NCBI GenBank assembly: GCA_944387205.1
Contig: CALXDZ010000141.1
Span: 1-40,713 of the forward strand
DNA length: 40,713 nt
Source: an uncultured Oscillospiraceae bacterium
GTDB lineage: Bacteria; Bacillota; Clostridia; Oscillospirales; Oscillospiraceae
Direction of reading: 5' to 3'
The notes below the pieces were generated by a model. That model did not search any database. It saw only the letters and a program-made list of their open reading frames with translations, and was not told where the DNA came from. Shown here one piece after another: positions 7,267 through 16,511 of the stretch. A program made the position numbers and the translations under genes. Position 1 is the stretch's first letter; every line of letters starts with the position of its first letter.

Positions 7267-8375
7267 GACTTTCCGTGGAGCACGGCTCCTTTTCCTACCG
7301 GCCGGACGCCCCGGTCCTCAAGGACGTGAGCTTTGCCGCCGGGCCCGGAGACCTGGTGGCCATCCTGGGCCCCAACGGGGCGGGCAAGACCACACTGCTG
7401 CGGTGCATGATGGGCTTTCTGCGCTGGTCCTCAGGCAGGAGTCTGCTGGATGAAAAGGATATCCGCACCATTCCTCACCGCAAGCTCTGGCAGGCCCTGG
7501 CCTATGTGCCCCAGGCCAAGGGGGCGGCGGTGGCCTACACCGTGGAGGAGATGGTCCTCCTGGGCCGGGCCAGCCGCTGCGGCTATCTCGGGCAGCCCTC
7601 CCGGGAGGATCTCAAAGAGGCCCGGCAGGTGATGGAGCGGCTGGGGCTGACGGCCCTGGCCAAAAGACGGTGCACGGAGCTCAGCGGCGGACAGCTGCAG
7701 ATGGTGCTCATCGCCCGGGCTCTGGCGGCCCGGCCCCAGGTGCTGATTCTGGACGAGCCCGAGTCCAACCTGGACTTCCGCAACCAGCTTCTGGTGCTGG
7801 ACACCCTGTCGGAGCTGGCCCGGGAGGGGCTCACCTGCCTGTTCAACACCCACTATCCCGCCCACGCCCTCCAGCGGGCCAACCGCTCGCTGCTGCTGGG
7901 GGCGGATGGGGAGACCCGCTTCGGCGACACCGCCCAGGTGGTCACCGAGGCCAACCTCCAAAGCGCCTTCGGCGTCCGGGCGGTCATCGGCGAGATCGAG
8001 ACCCCCTACCGCATGGTGCGGGACGTGGTGCCCCTGGAGGCCGCCGACGGCTCCGCCGCCCTGACGGCGGAGGACGGGCGGGCCATCGCCGTTGTGGCCA
8101 TCATCACAACGGACTACGAGGAGGCGGGGCAGATCAACGCCCTGCTCCACACCTGCAAGCCCTACATCGTAGGGCGCATGGGGATGCCCTATCCCGACGG
8201 GGGCGTCTTTATCATCAATGTCACGTTGGACGCGCCGGAGACGGTGGTGCGGTGCCTGGTGGGGCAGCTGGAACGGCTGCCCGGCGTCAGCGTCAAGACC
8301 ACCTTCGCCCGGCCGGAGCAGGAGAGAGGAGGGACGGACCGTGGACAACCGGGAACTGCTGCACAAGCTCCATGA
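7263..8375 (+). CDS. ABC transporter ATPase fused to a TM1266-type domain
   Basis: A 370-residue two-domain protein. Residues 1-245 are a FepC/BtuD-type ATPase with Walker A GPNGAGKTT (36-44), signature ELSGGQ (139-144), Walker B LILDEPES (161-168) and switch His197. Residues about 273-350 repeat the fold of the first operon protein (AVVAIITTDYEEAGQ, YIVGRMGMPYP, GVFIINVTLDAP). The start is a GTG overlapping the permease stop (GTGA); longer upstream reading is only an open frame over the permease gene. A regulatory domain fused to an importer ATPase suggests transport is gated by whatever the TM1266 domain senses (inference). Its 3' end overlaps hydE by 35 bases. Confidence 0.85.
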   Translation: MRLSVEHGSFSYRPDAPVLKDVSFAAGPGDLVAILGPNGAGKTTLLRCMMGFLRWSSGRSLLDEKDIRTIPHRKLWQALAYVPQAKGAAVAYTVEEMVLLGRASRCGYLGQPSREDLKEARQVMERLGLTALAKRRCTELSGGQLQMVLIARALAARPQVLILDEPESNLDFRNQLLVLDTLSELAREGLTCLFNTHYPAHALQRANRSLLLGADGETRFGDTAQVVTEANLQSAFGVRAVIGEIETPYRMVRDVVPLEAADGSAALTAEDGRAIAVVAIITTDYEEAGQINALLHTCKPYIVGRMGMPYPDGGVFIINVTLDAPETVVRCLVGQLERLPGVSVKTTFARPEQERGGTDRGQPGTAAQAP

Positions 8376-9408
8376 GGAGCAAAACCTGACGCCGGAGCAG
8401 TGGCGGCAGCTGCTGGGGAGTTGGACCGAGGAGGACCGGCAGCTGGCGGCGGAGCTGGCCAGGGCCGTGGCTCAGGCGCGCTTCGGCCGGGACATCTTCT
8501 TCCGGGGCATCGTGGAGTTCACCAACTACTGCAAAAACAACTGCTGCTACTGCGGCATCCGCCGGGGCAATGAAAAGGCAGTGCGCTACCGCCTGACGCC
8601 GGAGGAGATCCTAGAGTGCTGCCAGGAGGGCTACGCCTTGGGCTACCGCACCTTCGTGCTTCAGGGCGGCGAGGACGGCTGGTGGACCGACCAGCGCCTT
8701 TCTGCCCTGGTATCCGTCATCCGGGAGACCTTTCCCGACTGCGCCGTGACCCTCTCCGTGGGGGAGCGGAGCCGGGAGAGCTACCAAAGGCTCTTTGACG
8801 CCGGCGCCGAGCGGTACCTTCTGCGCCACGAGACCATCTCCGAGGCTCACTACGGCCGCCTCCACCCGCCGGAGCTGTCCTGGAAAAACAGGATGCGGTG
8901 CCTGCGGGACCTCAAGGAGATCGGCTACCAGACCGGCTGCGGGTGCATGGTGGGCACACCGGGGCAGACGCCGGAGATGCTGGCGGAGGAGATGCAGTTC
9001 CTCACCGCCTTCCGGCCCCAGATGATCGGCCTGGGCCCCTTTCTGCCCCACAAGGACACCCCCTTCCGAGGAGAAAAGCCCGGCAGCCCGGAGACCACCC
9101 TCTTTTTGCTGAGCCTGTGCCGTCTGGCCCTGCCGGATGTGCTGCTGCCCTCCACCACTGCCCTGGGCACCGCCCGGGACGACGGACGGGCCCTGGGGGT
9201 GCTGGCGGGGGCCAACGTCATCATGCCCAACCTCTCCCCCAGGTCGGTGCGGGAGAAGTACATGCTCTATGACAACAAGGCCGGCACCGCCCTGGACGCC
9301 CGGGCGGGGCTGGAGACCCTGGGGCGGCAGATGGAGGCCATCGGCTACCGTCTGGTGTCTGCCCGGGGAGATTACAGGGAACGAGACAGAGAGGAGAAAT
9401 GGCCATGA
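8341..9408 (+). CDS. hydE: [FeFe] hydrogenase H-cluster radical SAM maturase HydE
   Basis: A 355-residue radical SAM enzyme that acts with HydG and HydF to build the diiron part of the H-cluster. The cluster-binding Cys64, Cys68 and Cys71 (CX3CX2C) lie in [18 protein letters not shown], a HydE hallmark. [40 protein letters not shown] and the C-terminal [10 protein letters not shown] also fit HydE rather than biotin synthase or PylB. The GTG start has GAGGAGGG upstream and overlaps the preceding gene. The stop overlaps the next ATG (ATGA). HydG is not encoded in the window. A role in maturing the nitrogenase-like complex instead of, or in addition to, hydrogenase cannot be excluded. Confidence 0.9.
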   Translation: MDNRELLHKLHEEQNLTPEQWRQLLGSWTEEDRQLAAELARAVAQARFGRDIFFRGIVEFTNYCKNNCCYCGIRRGNEKAVRYRLTPEEILECCQEGYALGYRTFVLQGGEDGWWTDQRLSALVSVIRETFPDCAVTLSVGERSRESYQRLFDAGAERYLLRHETISEAHYGRLHPPELSWKNRMRCLRDLKEIGYQTGCGCMVGTPGQTPEMLAEEMQFLTAFRPQMIGLGPFLPHKDTPFRGEKPGSPETTLFLLSLCRLALPDVLLPSTTALGTARDDGRALGVLAGANVIMPNLSPRSVREKYMLYDNKAGTALDARAGLETLGRQMEAIGYRLVSARGDYRERDREEKWP

Positions 9409-10166
9409 TCAAACTGGCATTTTATGGAAAGGGCGGCATCGGCAAGTCCACCACCGTGTCCAATCTGGCGGCGGCCATGGCGCAGCAGGGGCTGCGGGTG
9501 ATGCAGGTGGGTTGCGACCCCAAGGCGGACTCCACCATCGCCCTGCGCCGGGGCCAGGCGCTGCCCACGGTGCTGGAGCTGGTGCGGCAGGGAAGCTTTG
9601 CCCTGGAGGACATGGTCCGGGAGGGCTTTGCCGGCGTGGTGTGCGTGGAGGCCGGCGGCCCCACCCCCGGCGTGGGCTGCGCCGGCCGAGGCATCATCAC
9701 CGCCCTGGAAAAGCTCCAGGAGAAGGGAGCCTATGAGGTCTACCGGCCCGACGTGGTGCTCTATGACGTGCTGGGCGACGTGGTGTGCGGCGGCTTTTCC
9801 ATGCCCATGCGCAAGGGCTATGCCGACGAGGTGTTCATCCTCACCTCCGGGGAGAACATGGCCCTCCACGCGGCGGCCAACATCGCCATGGCCCTGGACC
9901 ACTTCAAGGACCGGGGCTATGCCCGGCTGAGAGGCCTGATCCTCAACCGCCGGGACGTGCCCCGGGAGGAGGAGAAAGTAGCGGAGCTGGCGGAGGACCT
10001 CCACAGCACCATCATTGGCTCCCTCCACCGCAGTGAGACGGTCCAGGAGGCCGAGGAGCTGGGCAAGACGGTGCTGGAGGCCTTCCCGGACAGCGCCATG
10101 GCGGAGGAGTACCGGGCCCTGGCCCGGCAGGTCCTCGGGCAGGCAGGAGGGGAGCAGGTATGCTGA
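9405..10166 (+). CDS. NifH-like nitrogenase reductase homologue
   Basis: A 253-residue MinD/NifH-type iron protein. P-loop GKGGIGKST at 8-16, switch region CDPKADST at 37-44, and both [4Fe-4S] ligands: Cys92 in GVGCAGRG and Cys128 in [10 protein letters not shown]. It should form a dimer that passes ATP-driven electrons to the NifDK-like partner. True NifH is about 270-295 residues; this is shorter at the C-terminus. I place the start at the second ATG (9405), which overlaps the hydE stop and sits eight bases from GAGGAG; the ATG at 9399 is only two bases from it. No nifE, nifN or nifB follows, so it is not a standard nitrogen-fixation set. Chlorophyll, F430 or alkane-reductase relatives are alternatives of the same superfamily. 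Confidence 0.85.
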   Translation: MIKLAFYGKGGIGKSTTVSNLAAAMAQQGLRVMQVGCDPKADSTIALRRGQALPTVLELVRQGSFALEDMVREGFAGVVCVEAGGPTPGVGCAGRGIITALEKLQEKGAYEVYRPDVVLYDVLGDVVCGGFSMPMRKGYADEVFILTSGENMALHAAANIAMALDHFKDRGYARLRGLILNRRDVPREEEKVAELAEDLHSTIIGSLHRSETVQEAEELGKTVLEAFPDSAMAEEYRALARQVLGQAGGEQVC

Positions 10167-11488
10167 CGAGAGTGAACGGTCCGGTGGACGACACCGGCGC
10201 GGCGGTGGCTATAAAGGATGCCTCCTTTCCTGCGCCCTTTGCCTCTGGGCTGGAGTACGCCGCCCCGGCCCGGGGCACCTGGAACATCGTCCATGTGGGG
10301 ATGCTGATCCCCCAGGCCCACCAGATCTTCGTCTGCGCCCAGGGTTGTCTCCGGGGCGTGGTGCTGACGGCGGCGGAGATGGGGGCCCAGGAGCGGTTCT
10401 CCACCGTGGCCATCGAGGAGCACAACGTGCTGGAGGGGGACCTGGAGGAGCTGCTGGTGGACGGTGTCACCGACATTCTCCGGCGGCTGCCCAAGCGTCC
10501 ACCGGCGGTGCTGATATACACCAGCTGCATCCACCACTTCCTGGCCTGTGACCTGCCCCTGGTCTATCAGCGGCTGGGGGAGCGGTTCCCGGAGGTGGAC
10601 TTTGTGGACTGCTACATGAACCCCATCATGCGCAAGAGCGGCCTGACCCCGGACCAGCTCATGCGGCGCCAGCTCTACGCCGCCCTCAAGCCCCGGCCCC
10701 GGGAGGAGCGCACCGTGGGCATCTTAGGCAACTGCTTCCCCCTGGAGGAGTCCAGCGAGCTGATGCGGATGCTCCGGGGCGGGGGATGGACCGTCCGGGA
10801 CATCCACTACTGCCGGAGCTATGCGGAGTATCAGCGTCTGGCCGGATGCGAAACCTTCCTGACCACTTTCCCGGCGGCCCGGGCGGGGGGAGAGGCCCTG
10901 GCCCAGCGGCTGGGGCGGGAGCACCTGTATCTGCCCGGCTGCTGGGGCTACGACGAGATCGGGAGGAACCTGGACACCCTGGCGGAAGCCTTGGAGCTGC
11001 CCCGGGAGGAGGACGGTGAGGCCGTGGAGCGGGCCGAGGAGGCCCTGGCGGCAGCCCACCGAATCATCGGGCAGTGCCCGGTGGTCATCGACTACACCGC
11101 CACGGCCCGGCCTCTGGGTCTTGCCCGGCTGCTCTTGGCGCACGGCTTCCAGGTCCGGACGGTATATGCCGACAGCTTCTCCGGCGAGGAGAAGGAGGAC
11201 TTTTTGTGGCTCCAGGCCCACGCGCCGGAGCTGACGCTGCGGCCCACGGTCCAGGTGAAGATGCGCCTGCTGCCCCGGCAGCGGCCGGAAAAGACCCTGG
11301 CTATCGGCCAGAAGGCCGCCTACTTCACCGCCAGCCGCTTTTTCGTCAATCTGGTGGAGGGCGGCGGCCTTTACGGCTACGACGGCGTCCGCCGGATGGC
11401 CCAGCTGATGCTGGACGCCTATCTTCATGAAAGGGACACCAGGACCCTCATTCAGGTGAAGGGCCTGGGGTGCGGGTGCTGCGTATGA
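10160..11488 (+). CDS. NifD-like nitrogenase component 1 homologue
   Basis: A 442-residue member of the NifD/BchN/CfbD superfamily. The conserved motif [20 protein letters not shown] carries Cys59 and Cys63, and [12 protein letters not shown] (Cys123, Cys130) matches the NifD region around the third P-cluster ligand. The Cys before this region that NifD uses (Cys62 in Azotobacter) has no evident match. The protein ends in GCGCCV (Cys438, 440, 441), a tail not found in NifD as I know it. It starts at ATG 10160 behind AGGAGGGG, overlapping nifH-like by seven bases, and overlaps the next gene by ATGA. Substrate unknown; it belongs among the uncharacterised nitrogenase-like (group IV) proteins. 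Confidence 0.8.
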   Translation: MLTRVNGPVDDTGAAVAIKDASFPAPFASGLEYAAPARGTWNIVHVGMLIPQAHQIFVCAQGCLRGVVLTAAEMGAQERFSTVAIEEHNVLEGDLEELLVDGVTDILRRLPKRPPAVLIYTSCIHHFLACDLPLVYQRLGERFPEVDFVDCYMNPIMRKSGLTPDQLMRRQLYAALKPRPREERTVGILGNCFPLEESSELMRMLRGGGWTVRDIHYCRSYAEYQRLAGCETFLTTFPAARAGGEALAQRLGREHLYLPGCWGYDEIGRNLDTLAEALELPREEDGEAVERAEEALAAAHRIIGQCPVVIDYTATARPLGLARLLLAHGFQVRTVYADSFSGEEKEDFLWLQAHAPELTLRPTVQVKMRLLPRQRPEKTLAIGQKAAYFTASRFFVNLVEGGGLYGYDGVRRMAQLMLDAYLHERDTRTLIQVKGLGCGCCV

Positions 11489-12642
11489 GACAGACAGCCA
11501 GTATCATTTCCACCTACACCGCCGACGTGTCCGGCGTGTGCTCCGCCCTCTTCGAGCTGGGGGGCATGACCGTCATGCATGATGCCTCCGGCTGCAACTC
11601 CACCTACAACACCCACGACGAGCCCCGGTGGTACGACACCGACAGTCTGGTGTTTCTCTCCGGCCTTTCGGAGCTGGAGGCGGTGATGGGGGACGACGAG
11701 AAGTTCATCGGGGACGTGGCGGAGGCTGCCCGGGAGCTCCATCCCGCCTTTATCGCCCTGGCCGGGACCCCCATCCCCATGGTCATCGGCACCGATTTTG
11801 CCGCCCTGGCTGCCCTCATCCAGCAGCGCACGGGCATCCCCACCTTCGGCTTTGCCACCAATGGGATGCACTCCTACCTCTCCGGCGCCTCCCAGGCCTT
11901 TGCCACCCTGGCGGAGCGTCTGGTGCAGGAGCCCCGGGAGAGGCGAAAGGAGCTGTCCGTGAACCTCCTGGGCGTGACGCCTCTGGACTTCTCCGTGGGC
12001 CCTATGGTGGGCTCCCTGCGCCGCCGTTTGGAGGCGGAGGGCATCGCCGTGGCCTCCTGCTGGGCCATGGGCGACAGCCTGGAGAATATTTGCCGGGCCG
12101 GCGAGGCGACGGTGAACCTGGTGGTGTCCTGGTGCGGCCTGGCGGCTGCCCGGGTGCTGCGCCGCCGGTTCGGCACCCCCTATGTGGTGGGCGCTCCTGT
12201 GGGGGAGGCCTTCACCCATGTGCTGGCGGAGGAGATCCGGGCCGCGGCCCGGGACGGGCAGGACCGCCTGCCTCTGACCAAGCGGCCTCCGGCGGGGCCT
12301 GGGGACCTGACCCTCATCGCCGAAAGCGTCACCGGCGGCTCCCTGGCAGCAGCCATGGCCCTGGAACAGGGGAAACGGGTGCGATTGGTGTGCCCCCTGG
12401 AGACGGAGGATGGCTTTTTGCTGCCCGGCGATGTGCGGGCCCGGGACGAGGTGGAGCTGGAGCCCCTTTTTAAGGAGGCCGGCGGCATCATCGCAGACCC
12501 CCTCTATCGTCCTCTGTGTCCGCCGGAGGTGCCCTTTTACGAGTTGCCCCATGAGGCCTTTTCCGGCCGCATCTATCGCCGGGACATCCAGGACTTTATA
12601 GACCACATCCCATTTTTTGAAGAAAAGAGGAAGAGATCATGA
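11485..12642 (+). CDS. NifK-like nitrogenase component 1 homologue
   Basis: A 385-residue component-1 protein, probable partner of the NifD-like subunit. GVCSALFELGG (Cys19) and DASGCNSTYN (Cys37) match the first two NifK cluster ligands. The third site, TC before EVIGDD in NifK, reads LAGTPIPMVIGTD here, so that cysteine is missing. The cluster between the subunits must therefore be altered, perhaps a single [4Fe-4S] cluster as in the BchNB and CfbD types (inference). ATG 11485 overlaps the upstream stop; a GTG at 11470 is possible but lacks that coupling. The 3' end overlaps the lipoprotein gene (ATGA). Confidence 0.75.
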   Translation: MRQTASIISTYTADVSGVCSALFELGGMTVMHDASGCNSTYNTHDEPRWYDTDSLVFLSGLSELEAVMGDDEKFIGDVAEAARELHPAFIALAGTPIPMVIGTDFAALAALIQQRTGIPTFGFATNGMHSYLSGASQAFATLAERLVQEPRERRKELSVNLLGVTPLDFSVGPMVGSLRRRLEAEGIAVASCWAMGDSLENICRAGEATVNLVVSWCGLAAARVLRRRFGTPYVVGAPVGEAFTHVLAEEIRAAARDGQDRLPLTKRPPAGPGDLTLIAESVTGGSLAAAMALEQGKRVRLVCPLETEDGFLLPGDVRARDEVELEPLFKEAGGIIADPLYRPLCPPEVPFYELPHEAFSGRIYRRDIQDFIDHIPFFEEKRKRS

Positions 12643-13778
12643 AACTGTGGAAAAGAAGCGTATGTCTCCTGCTGGCCCTGACATTGGTCCTGGCCCTGGC
12701 CGGATGCGGCCAGTCGTCCCAGCCCGCCTCCTCCGGCGGGGAGGAGAGCCAGGAGGGCGACACCATCACCATCGTGGACCACAACGACAATACGGTGCAG
12801 GTGCCCCGGGACGTTCAGCGCATCGTGGTGTGCGACATCCTGCCCCTGCCCTCTGTGCTGGCGGTGTTCTTTGACTCCGCCGAGAAGATCGTGGGCATGA
12901 CCGACACCAGCATGAGCGCCGCGGCAAACGGCCTGCTGGGCCAGCTCTACCCGGAGATCCTGGACGCCGAGACCGGCTTCATCTCCGGCACGGAGGTCAA
13001 CATCGAGGAGCTGATGACCCTGAACCCGGACGTGGTGTTCTACAGTGCCTCCAGCCCCCAGCTGGGCCAGCAGCTCACCGAGGCGGGCTTTGCCGCTGTG
13101 GCCATCTCCGCCAACAAGTGGGACTATGACTGCATCGAGACGCTGGAGAATTGGTTCGCCCTGCTGGGCCAGATCTTCCCGGAAAACGACAAGACCGAGC
13201 TGGTCCAGAGCTACAGCCAGGAGGCCTATGATCTGGTCCAGGAGCGGGTGTCCGGCCTCAGCGACGAGGAGCGGGAGCGGGTGTTCTTCCTCTTCAAGTA
13301 CAGCGAGAACTCCATCCTCACCTCCGGCACCCACTTCTTTGGCAACTGGTGGGCAGAGGCGGTGGGCGCCGTCAACGTAGCCCAGGAGCTGGATGTGGAC
13401 AACCAGGCGGAGGTCAACCTGGAGCAGGTCTATGCCTGGGATCCGGACATGATCCTCATCACCAACTTCACCTCCGCCCAGCCTCAGGATCTGTACGACA
13501 ACACCGTGGGCAGCTATGACTGGAGCGGCGTCTCCGCTGTGAAGAACCAGCAGGTGTACAAGATGCCCCTGGGCATGTACCGCAGCTATACCCCCGGTGT
13601 GGACACGCCGGTGACGCTGCTGTGGCTGGCCCAGACTGTGTATCCCAATCTCTTCGCGGACATCGACATCGTGGAAAAGACCAAGGACTACTACAAGACC
13701 GTGTTCGGCGTGGAGCTGACCGAGGAGCAGGCGGCGTCCATCTTCGCCCCCGTCTCTGACGCGGCCGCCGGCTTTTAA
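12639..13778 (+). CDS. Metal-complex ABC transporter substrate-binding lipoprotein
   Basis: A 379-residue lipoprotein. The signal sequence ends in the lipobox LALAGC, so Cys23 should be lipidated and the protein held outside the membrane. The rest is a type III (helical-backbone) binding protein of the FepB/BtuF class: VQVPRDVQRIVVCDILPLPSVL near the start, VNIEELMTLNPDVVF, and WDPDMILITNF later. It completes the importer formed by the permease (6244) and ATPase (7263) of the same operon, although five genes separate them. The ligand is unknown; iron chelates, heme-like molecules and corrinoids are all handled by this class. Confidence 0.9.
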   Translation: MKLWKRSVCLLLALTLVLALAGCGQSSQPASSGGEESQEGDTITIVDHNDNTVQVPRDVQRIVVCDILPLPSVLAVFFDSAEKIVGMTDTSMSAAANGLLGQLYPEILDAETGFISGTEVNIEELMTLNPDVVFYSASSPQLGQQLTEAGFAAVAISANKWDYDCIETLENWFALLGQIFPENDKTELVQSYSQEAYDLVQERVSGLSDEERERVFFLFKYSENSILTSGTHFFGNWWAEAVGAVNVAQELDVDNQAEVNLEQVYAWDPDMILITNFTSAQPQDLYDNTVGSYDWSGVSAVKNQQVYKMPLGMYRSYTPGVDTPVTLLWLAQTVYPNLFADIDIVEKTKDYYKTVFGVELTEEQAASIFAPVSDAAAGF

Positions 13779-13789
13779 GGGGACGGGCC

Positions 13790-15001
13790 ATGGGACTCAA
13801 TGACACGCCCTCCGGCGAGCGGGTGCACATCGGCTTTTTCGGCCGCCGCAACGCGGGAAAATCCAGCCTGGTCAACGCCGTCACCGGCCAGGAGCTGTCG
13901 GTGGTGTCCCCCACCGCCGGCACCACCACCGACCCGGTGCGCAAGGCCATGGAGCTGCTGCCCCTGGGGCCGGTGGTGATCCTGGACACCCCGGGCTTTG
14001 ACGACGAGGGGAGCCTGGGGCAGCTGCGGGTGCGCCGGACCCGGCAGACCCTCAACCGCACGGACATCGCCGTGCTGGTGGTGGACGGCACTGTGGGCCT
14101 GACAGGATGCGACCGGGAGCTGCTGGACCTTTTCCAAGAGAAAAATATCCCTTATCTCACGGTGTGGAACAAGGGGGACTTGCCGGAAAGCTGTCCTCCG
14201 CCTGAGTACGGCGCCCTGGTGGTCAGTGCCCGCACCGGAGCGGGCATCCGGGAGCTGAAGGAGCGCATCGCCGCCCTGGCTCCCAAGGAGGAGGCCATGC
14301 CGCCTCTGGCCCGGGACCTGGTGGGGCCGGAAGGACTGGCGGTGCTGGTGACCCCCATCGACAGCGCCGCCCCCAAGGGGCGGCTGATCCTGCCTCAGCA
14401 GCAGACCATCCGGGACCTGCTGGACGGCGGAGCCGGGGCGGTGGTGACCCGGGAGACGGAGCTGGAGGAGACGCTGAAGCGTTTGGCTAGCCCTCCGGAG
14501 GTGGTCATCACCGACAGCCAGGCCTTCCGCCAGGTGGCCCGGGTGGTGCCGCCGGAGGTGCCGCTGACCTCCTTCTCCATCCTCATGGCCCGGCACAAGG
14601 GCTTCCTGGAGACGGCGGTAAAGGGCGTGGCAGCCATAGAGCGTCTTTGTGACGGAGACACGGTGCTGATGGCTGAGGGCTGCACCCACCACCGCCAGTG
14701 CGGTGACATCGGCACGGTGAAGCTGCCGAAGTGGCTCCGGGAGCACACCGGAAAGCAGCTGAACTTTGCCGTCTGCTCCGGTGCCGACTTCCCGGAGGAC
14801 CTCTCGCCCTATGCCCTGGTGGTCCACTGCGGCGGGTGCATGCTGGGGGCCCGGGAGGTGCTCAGCCGGATGCGCTGCGCCGGGGACCAGGGGGTGCCCA
14901 TCACCAACTACGGTACCTGCATCGCCGCCATGCTGGGCATCCTGCCCCGTGCGCTGGCCCCCATCCCCGGGATGGCGGAGCTACTGAAAACTGGAAAATA
15001 A
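13790..15001 (+). CDS. hydF: [FeFe] hydrogenase maturation GTPase HydF
   Basis: A 403-residue HydF, the scaffold that carries the diiron precursor of the H-cluster and hands it to the apo-hydrogenase. N-terminal GTPase: GRRNAGKS (18-25), DTPG (66-69), NKGD (127-130). C-terminal cluster domain: CTH (Cys298, His300) and HCGGC (346-350), the CxH...HCxxC ligand set of HydF. Last gene of the operon, 11 bases after the lipoprotein gene, followed by a terminator. With HydE in the same operon and a hydrogenase 7 kb away, a true maturation role is likely. The missing partner HydG must be elsewhere. Confidence 0.95.
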   Translation: MGLNDTPSGERVHIGFFGRRNAGKSSLVNAVTGQELSVVSPTAGTTTDPVRKAMELLPLGPVVILDTPGFDDEGSLGQLRVRRTRQTLNRTDIAVLVVDGTVGLTGCDRELLDLFQEKNIPYLTVWNKGDLPESCPPPEYGALVVSARTGAGIRELKERIAALAPKEEAMPPLARDLVGPEGLAVLVTPIDSAAPKGRLILPQQQTIRDLLDGGAGAVVTRETELEETLKRLASPPEVVITDSQAFRQVARVVPPEVPLTSFSILMARHKGFLETAVKGVAAIERLCDGDTVLMAEGCTHHRQCGDIGTVKLPKWLREHTGKQLNFAVCSGADFPEDLSPYALVVHCGGCMLGAREVLSRMRCAGDQGVPITNYGTCIAAMLGILPRALAPIPGMAELLKTGK

Positions 15002-15035
15002 AAAAGCTGTAAAGCAGAACTCCTGTTCAAAAAGC

Positions 15036-15070
15036 GCCTGCCGCCTCAAAAGGACGGCAGGCACTTTTTG
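15036..15070 (+). terminator. Terminator of the nitrogenase-like/HydEF operon
   Basis: GCCTGCCG pairs with CGGCAGGC around an eleven-base loop and is followed by ACTTTTT, 35 bases past the hydF stop. Confidence 0.8.
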
Positions 15071-15170
15071 TGGAAAACACGCAGGGGAGAGGGATTACCT
15101 GCAGACAAGGTCGGTGCGTACATGGGCCGCAGGGCCAGACAAGGGAAGCTTTAAGGAGCAAAGGGACAGA

Positions 15171-15206
15171 AAAAAGCAGCGCCCGAAAGCGGACGCTGCT
15201 TTTTTA
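15171..15206 (-). terminator. Terminator of the small P-loop gene
   Basis: AGCAGCG and CGCTGCT form a stem flanked by A and T runs on both sides, so it can act in both directions. On the minus strand it lies 25-60 bases past the stop of the gene at 15230-15640. Confidence 0.75.
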
Positions 15207-15229
15207 TCCAAATAGGAGGGACGGGACCT

Positions 15230-15640
15230 TTACAGGTACTTGAGCATCCCGTCGGTGGCCTGGCTGGGATCGGCGCTGATGGTGCAGGTGAACTTGATGT
15301 TGTTCTTCTCACCGAACTGGTCCAGCCAATTCAGGAACTGCTCCGTCTCGCGGCCCACCTCGCCGCCGGTGATTTTGCAGAGGTTGTCGATAAAGACGTG
15401 GGAAATATCATAATTGCCGGCATACAAGCCGCTGATAAAGCCGCGGAACACGTCGTAGTTATTGATCTTATATTCCACAGCGTCAATCAGACGGATGTGG
15501 TAATGGATGTCATAGGTCATAATGGTGCCTGCTTCGATGCAGACCACATTCCCGGCTTCAGCTTTGGCAGCGGCATTGACCAGCTCGATCAGCTGCTTGG
15601 TCTTTCCGGAGCCCTTGAGGCCCATAATCAATCTGACCAT
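15230..15640 (-). CDS. Small P-loop ATP/GTP-binding protein
   Basis: A 136-residue protein that opens with MVRLIMGLKGSGKTKQLI, a Walker A motif (GLKGSGKT at 7-14) at the extreme N-terminus. A hydrophobic strand ending in acid, VFIDNL near residue 83, could be Walker B. No further domain is recognisable and I cannot name a family. It has its own promoter (15698-15726) and terminator, so it is a single-gene transcript. AGGAG lies eight bases before the ATG. The protein is too short for a transporter ATPase; a stand-alone nucleotide-binding switch is plausible. Confidence 0.8.
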   Translation of the reverse strand: MVRLIMGLKGSGKTKQLIELVNAAAKAEAGNVVCIEAGTIMTYDIHYHIRLIDAVEYKINNYDVFRGFISGLYAGNYDISHVFIDNLCKITGGEVGRETEQFLNWLDQFGEKNNIKFTCTISADPSQATDGMLKYL

Positions 15641-15697
15641 AGTATATCACTCCTGTTCATCGAATTGCGGGGGCTGCGTTTGTTATGGAAATAGCAT

Positions 15698-15726
15698 AGC
15701 ATAAATTCACACGGATTACAAGCCAA
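15698..15726 (-). promoter_or_regulatory. Promoter of the small P-loop gene
   Basis: TTGGCT and TATGCT lie 17 bases apart on the minus strand, about 58 bases before the ATG. Confidence 0.65.
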
Positions 15727-15807
15727 AAGCAAATTTAATCTTTGGACAAAGTGTGAATTGACAGGACTTTTCTCCCATAGTTTGCTCCCCGCACCGCTGA
15801 CAGATTC

Positions 15808-16503
15808 TTACAGCTGGCGCAGGGCGTCCACCAGGGCAGTCTTTTCAGAGGTGCCCGCGTCCTTCATCTTGATGATCCGGGCGGGGCAGCCGGCCACCAC
15901 GGCGTTCTCCGGCACGTCCTCCACCACCACGGCTCCGGCGGCCACCACGGCGCCCTTGCCGATGTGGACGCCCTCAATGACCACGGCGTTGGCGCCCACC
16001 AGCACATCGTCCTCCACCACCACGGGCACGGCACTGGCGGGCTCCACCACGCCGGCCAGGACCGCGCCGGCACCGATGTGGCAGCGGCTGCCCACGGTGG
16101 CCCGGCCGCCCAGCACGGCGCCCATATCGATCATGGTGCCCGGGCCCACGATGGCGCCGATGTTGATGATGGCGCCCATCATGATGACGGCACCCTCGCC
16201 GATCTCCACCTTCTCCCGGATGATGGCGCCGGGCTCAATGCGGGCGGGGATCTCCTTGAGGTCCAGCAGGGGCACGCCGGAATTGCGCCGGTCGTTTTCC
16301 ACCACGAAGTCGGCGATGCTGCCGGCGTTGTCCCGGAGGATGACCTGGAGCTCCTTCCAGTCCCCAAAGACGATCTTGCTGCGGCCCTCGCCAAAGACCT
16401 TGGCTCCGCCGTAGTCGATGGGGGCGGTCTCATTGATATAGAGCTTCACAGGGGTCTTTTTCTCGGAAGTTGCGATATAGTTGATGATCTCCTGTGCGTC
16501 CAT
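15808..16503 (-). CDS. dapH: 2,3,4,5-tetrahydropyridine-2,6-dicarboxylate N-acetyltransferase
   Basis: Acetylates tetrahydrodipicolinate, the step that commits carbon to the acetylase branch of lysine/diaminopimelate synthesis. From ATG 16503 the protein has 231 residues, starting [20 protein letters not shown] like other DapH proteins. The C-terminal half is a left-handed beta-helix of hexapeptide repeats ([20 protein letters not shown], then [20 protein letters not shown]). A GTG at 16515 overlapping the dapB stop is an alternative start adding four residues. Last gene of dapA-dapB-dapH. It cannot be the succinylase DapD, which is longer and lacks this N-terminus. Confidence 0.92.
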   Translation of the reverse strand: MDAQEIINYIATSEKKTPVKLYINETAPIDYGGAKVFGEGRSKIVFGDWKELQVILRDNAGSIADFVVENDRRNSGVPLLDLKEIPARIEPGAIIREKVEIGEGAVIMMGAIINIGAIVGPGTMIDMGAVLGGRATVGSRCHIGAGAVLAGVVEPASAVPVVVEDDVLVGANAVVIEGVHIGKGAVVAAGAVVVEDVPENAVVAGCPARIIKMKDAGTSEKTALVDALRQL

Positions 16504-16511
16504 AGAGTTTC

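Noticed and set aside
9405-12642. True nitrogenase (nifHDK)
   Set aside because: Subunits are short, cluster ligands are missing and no nifB/E/N is present. The genes are homologues with another role.
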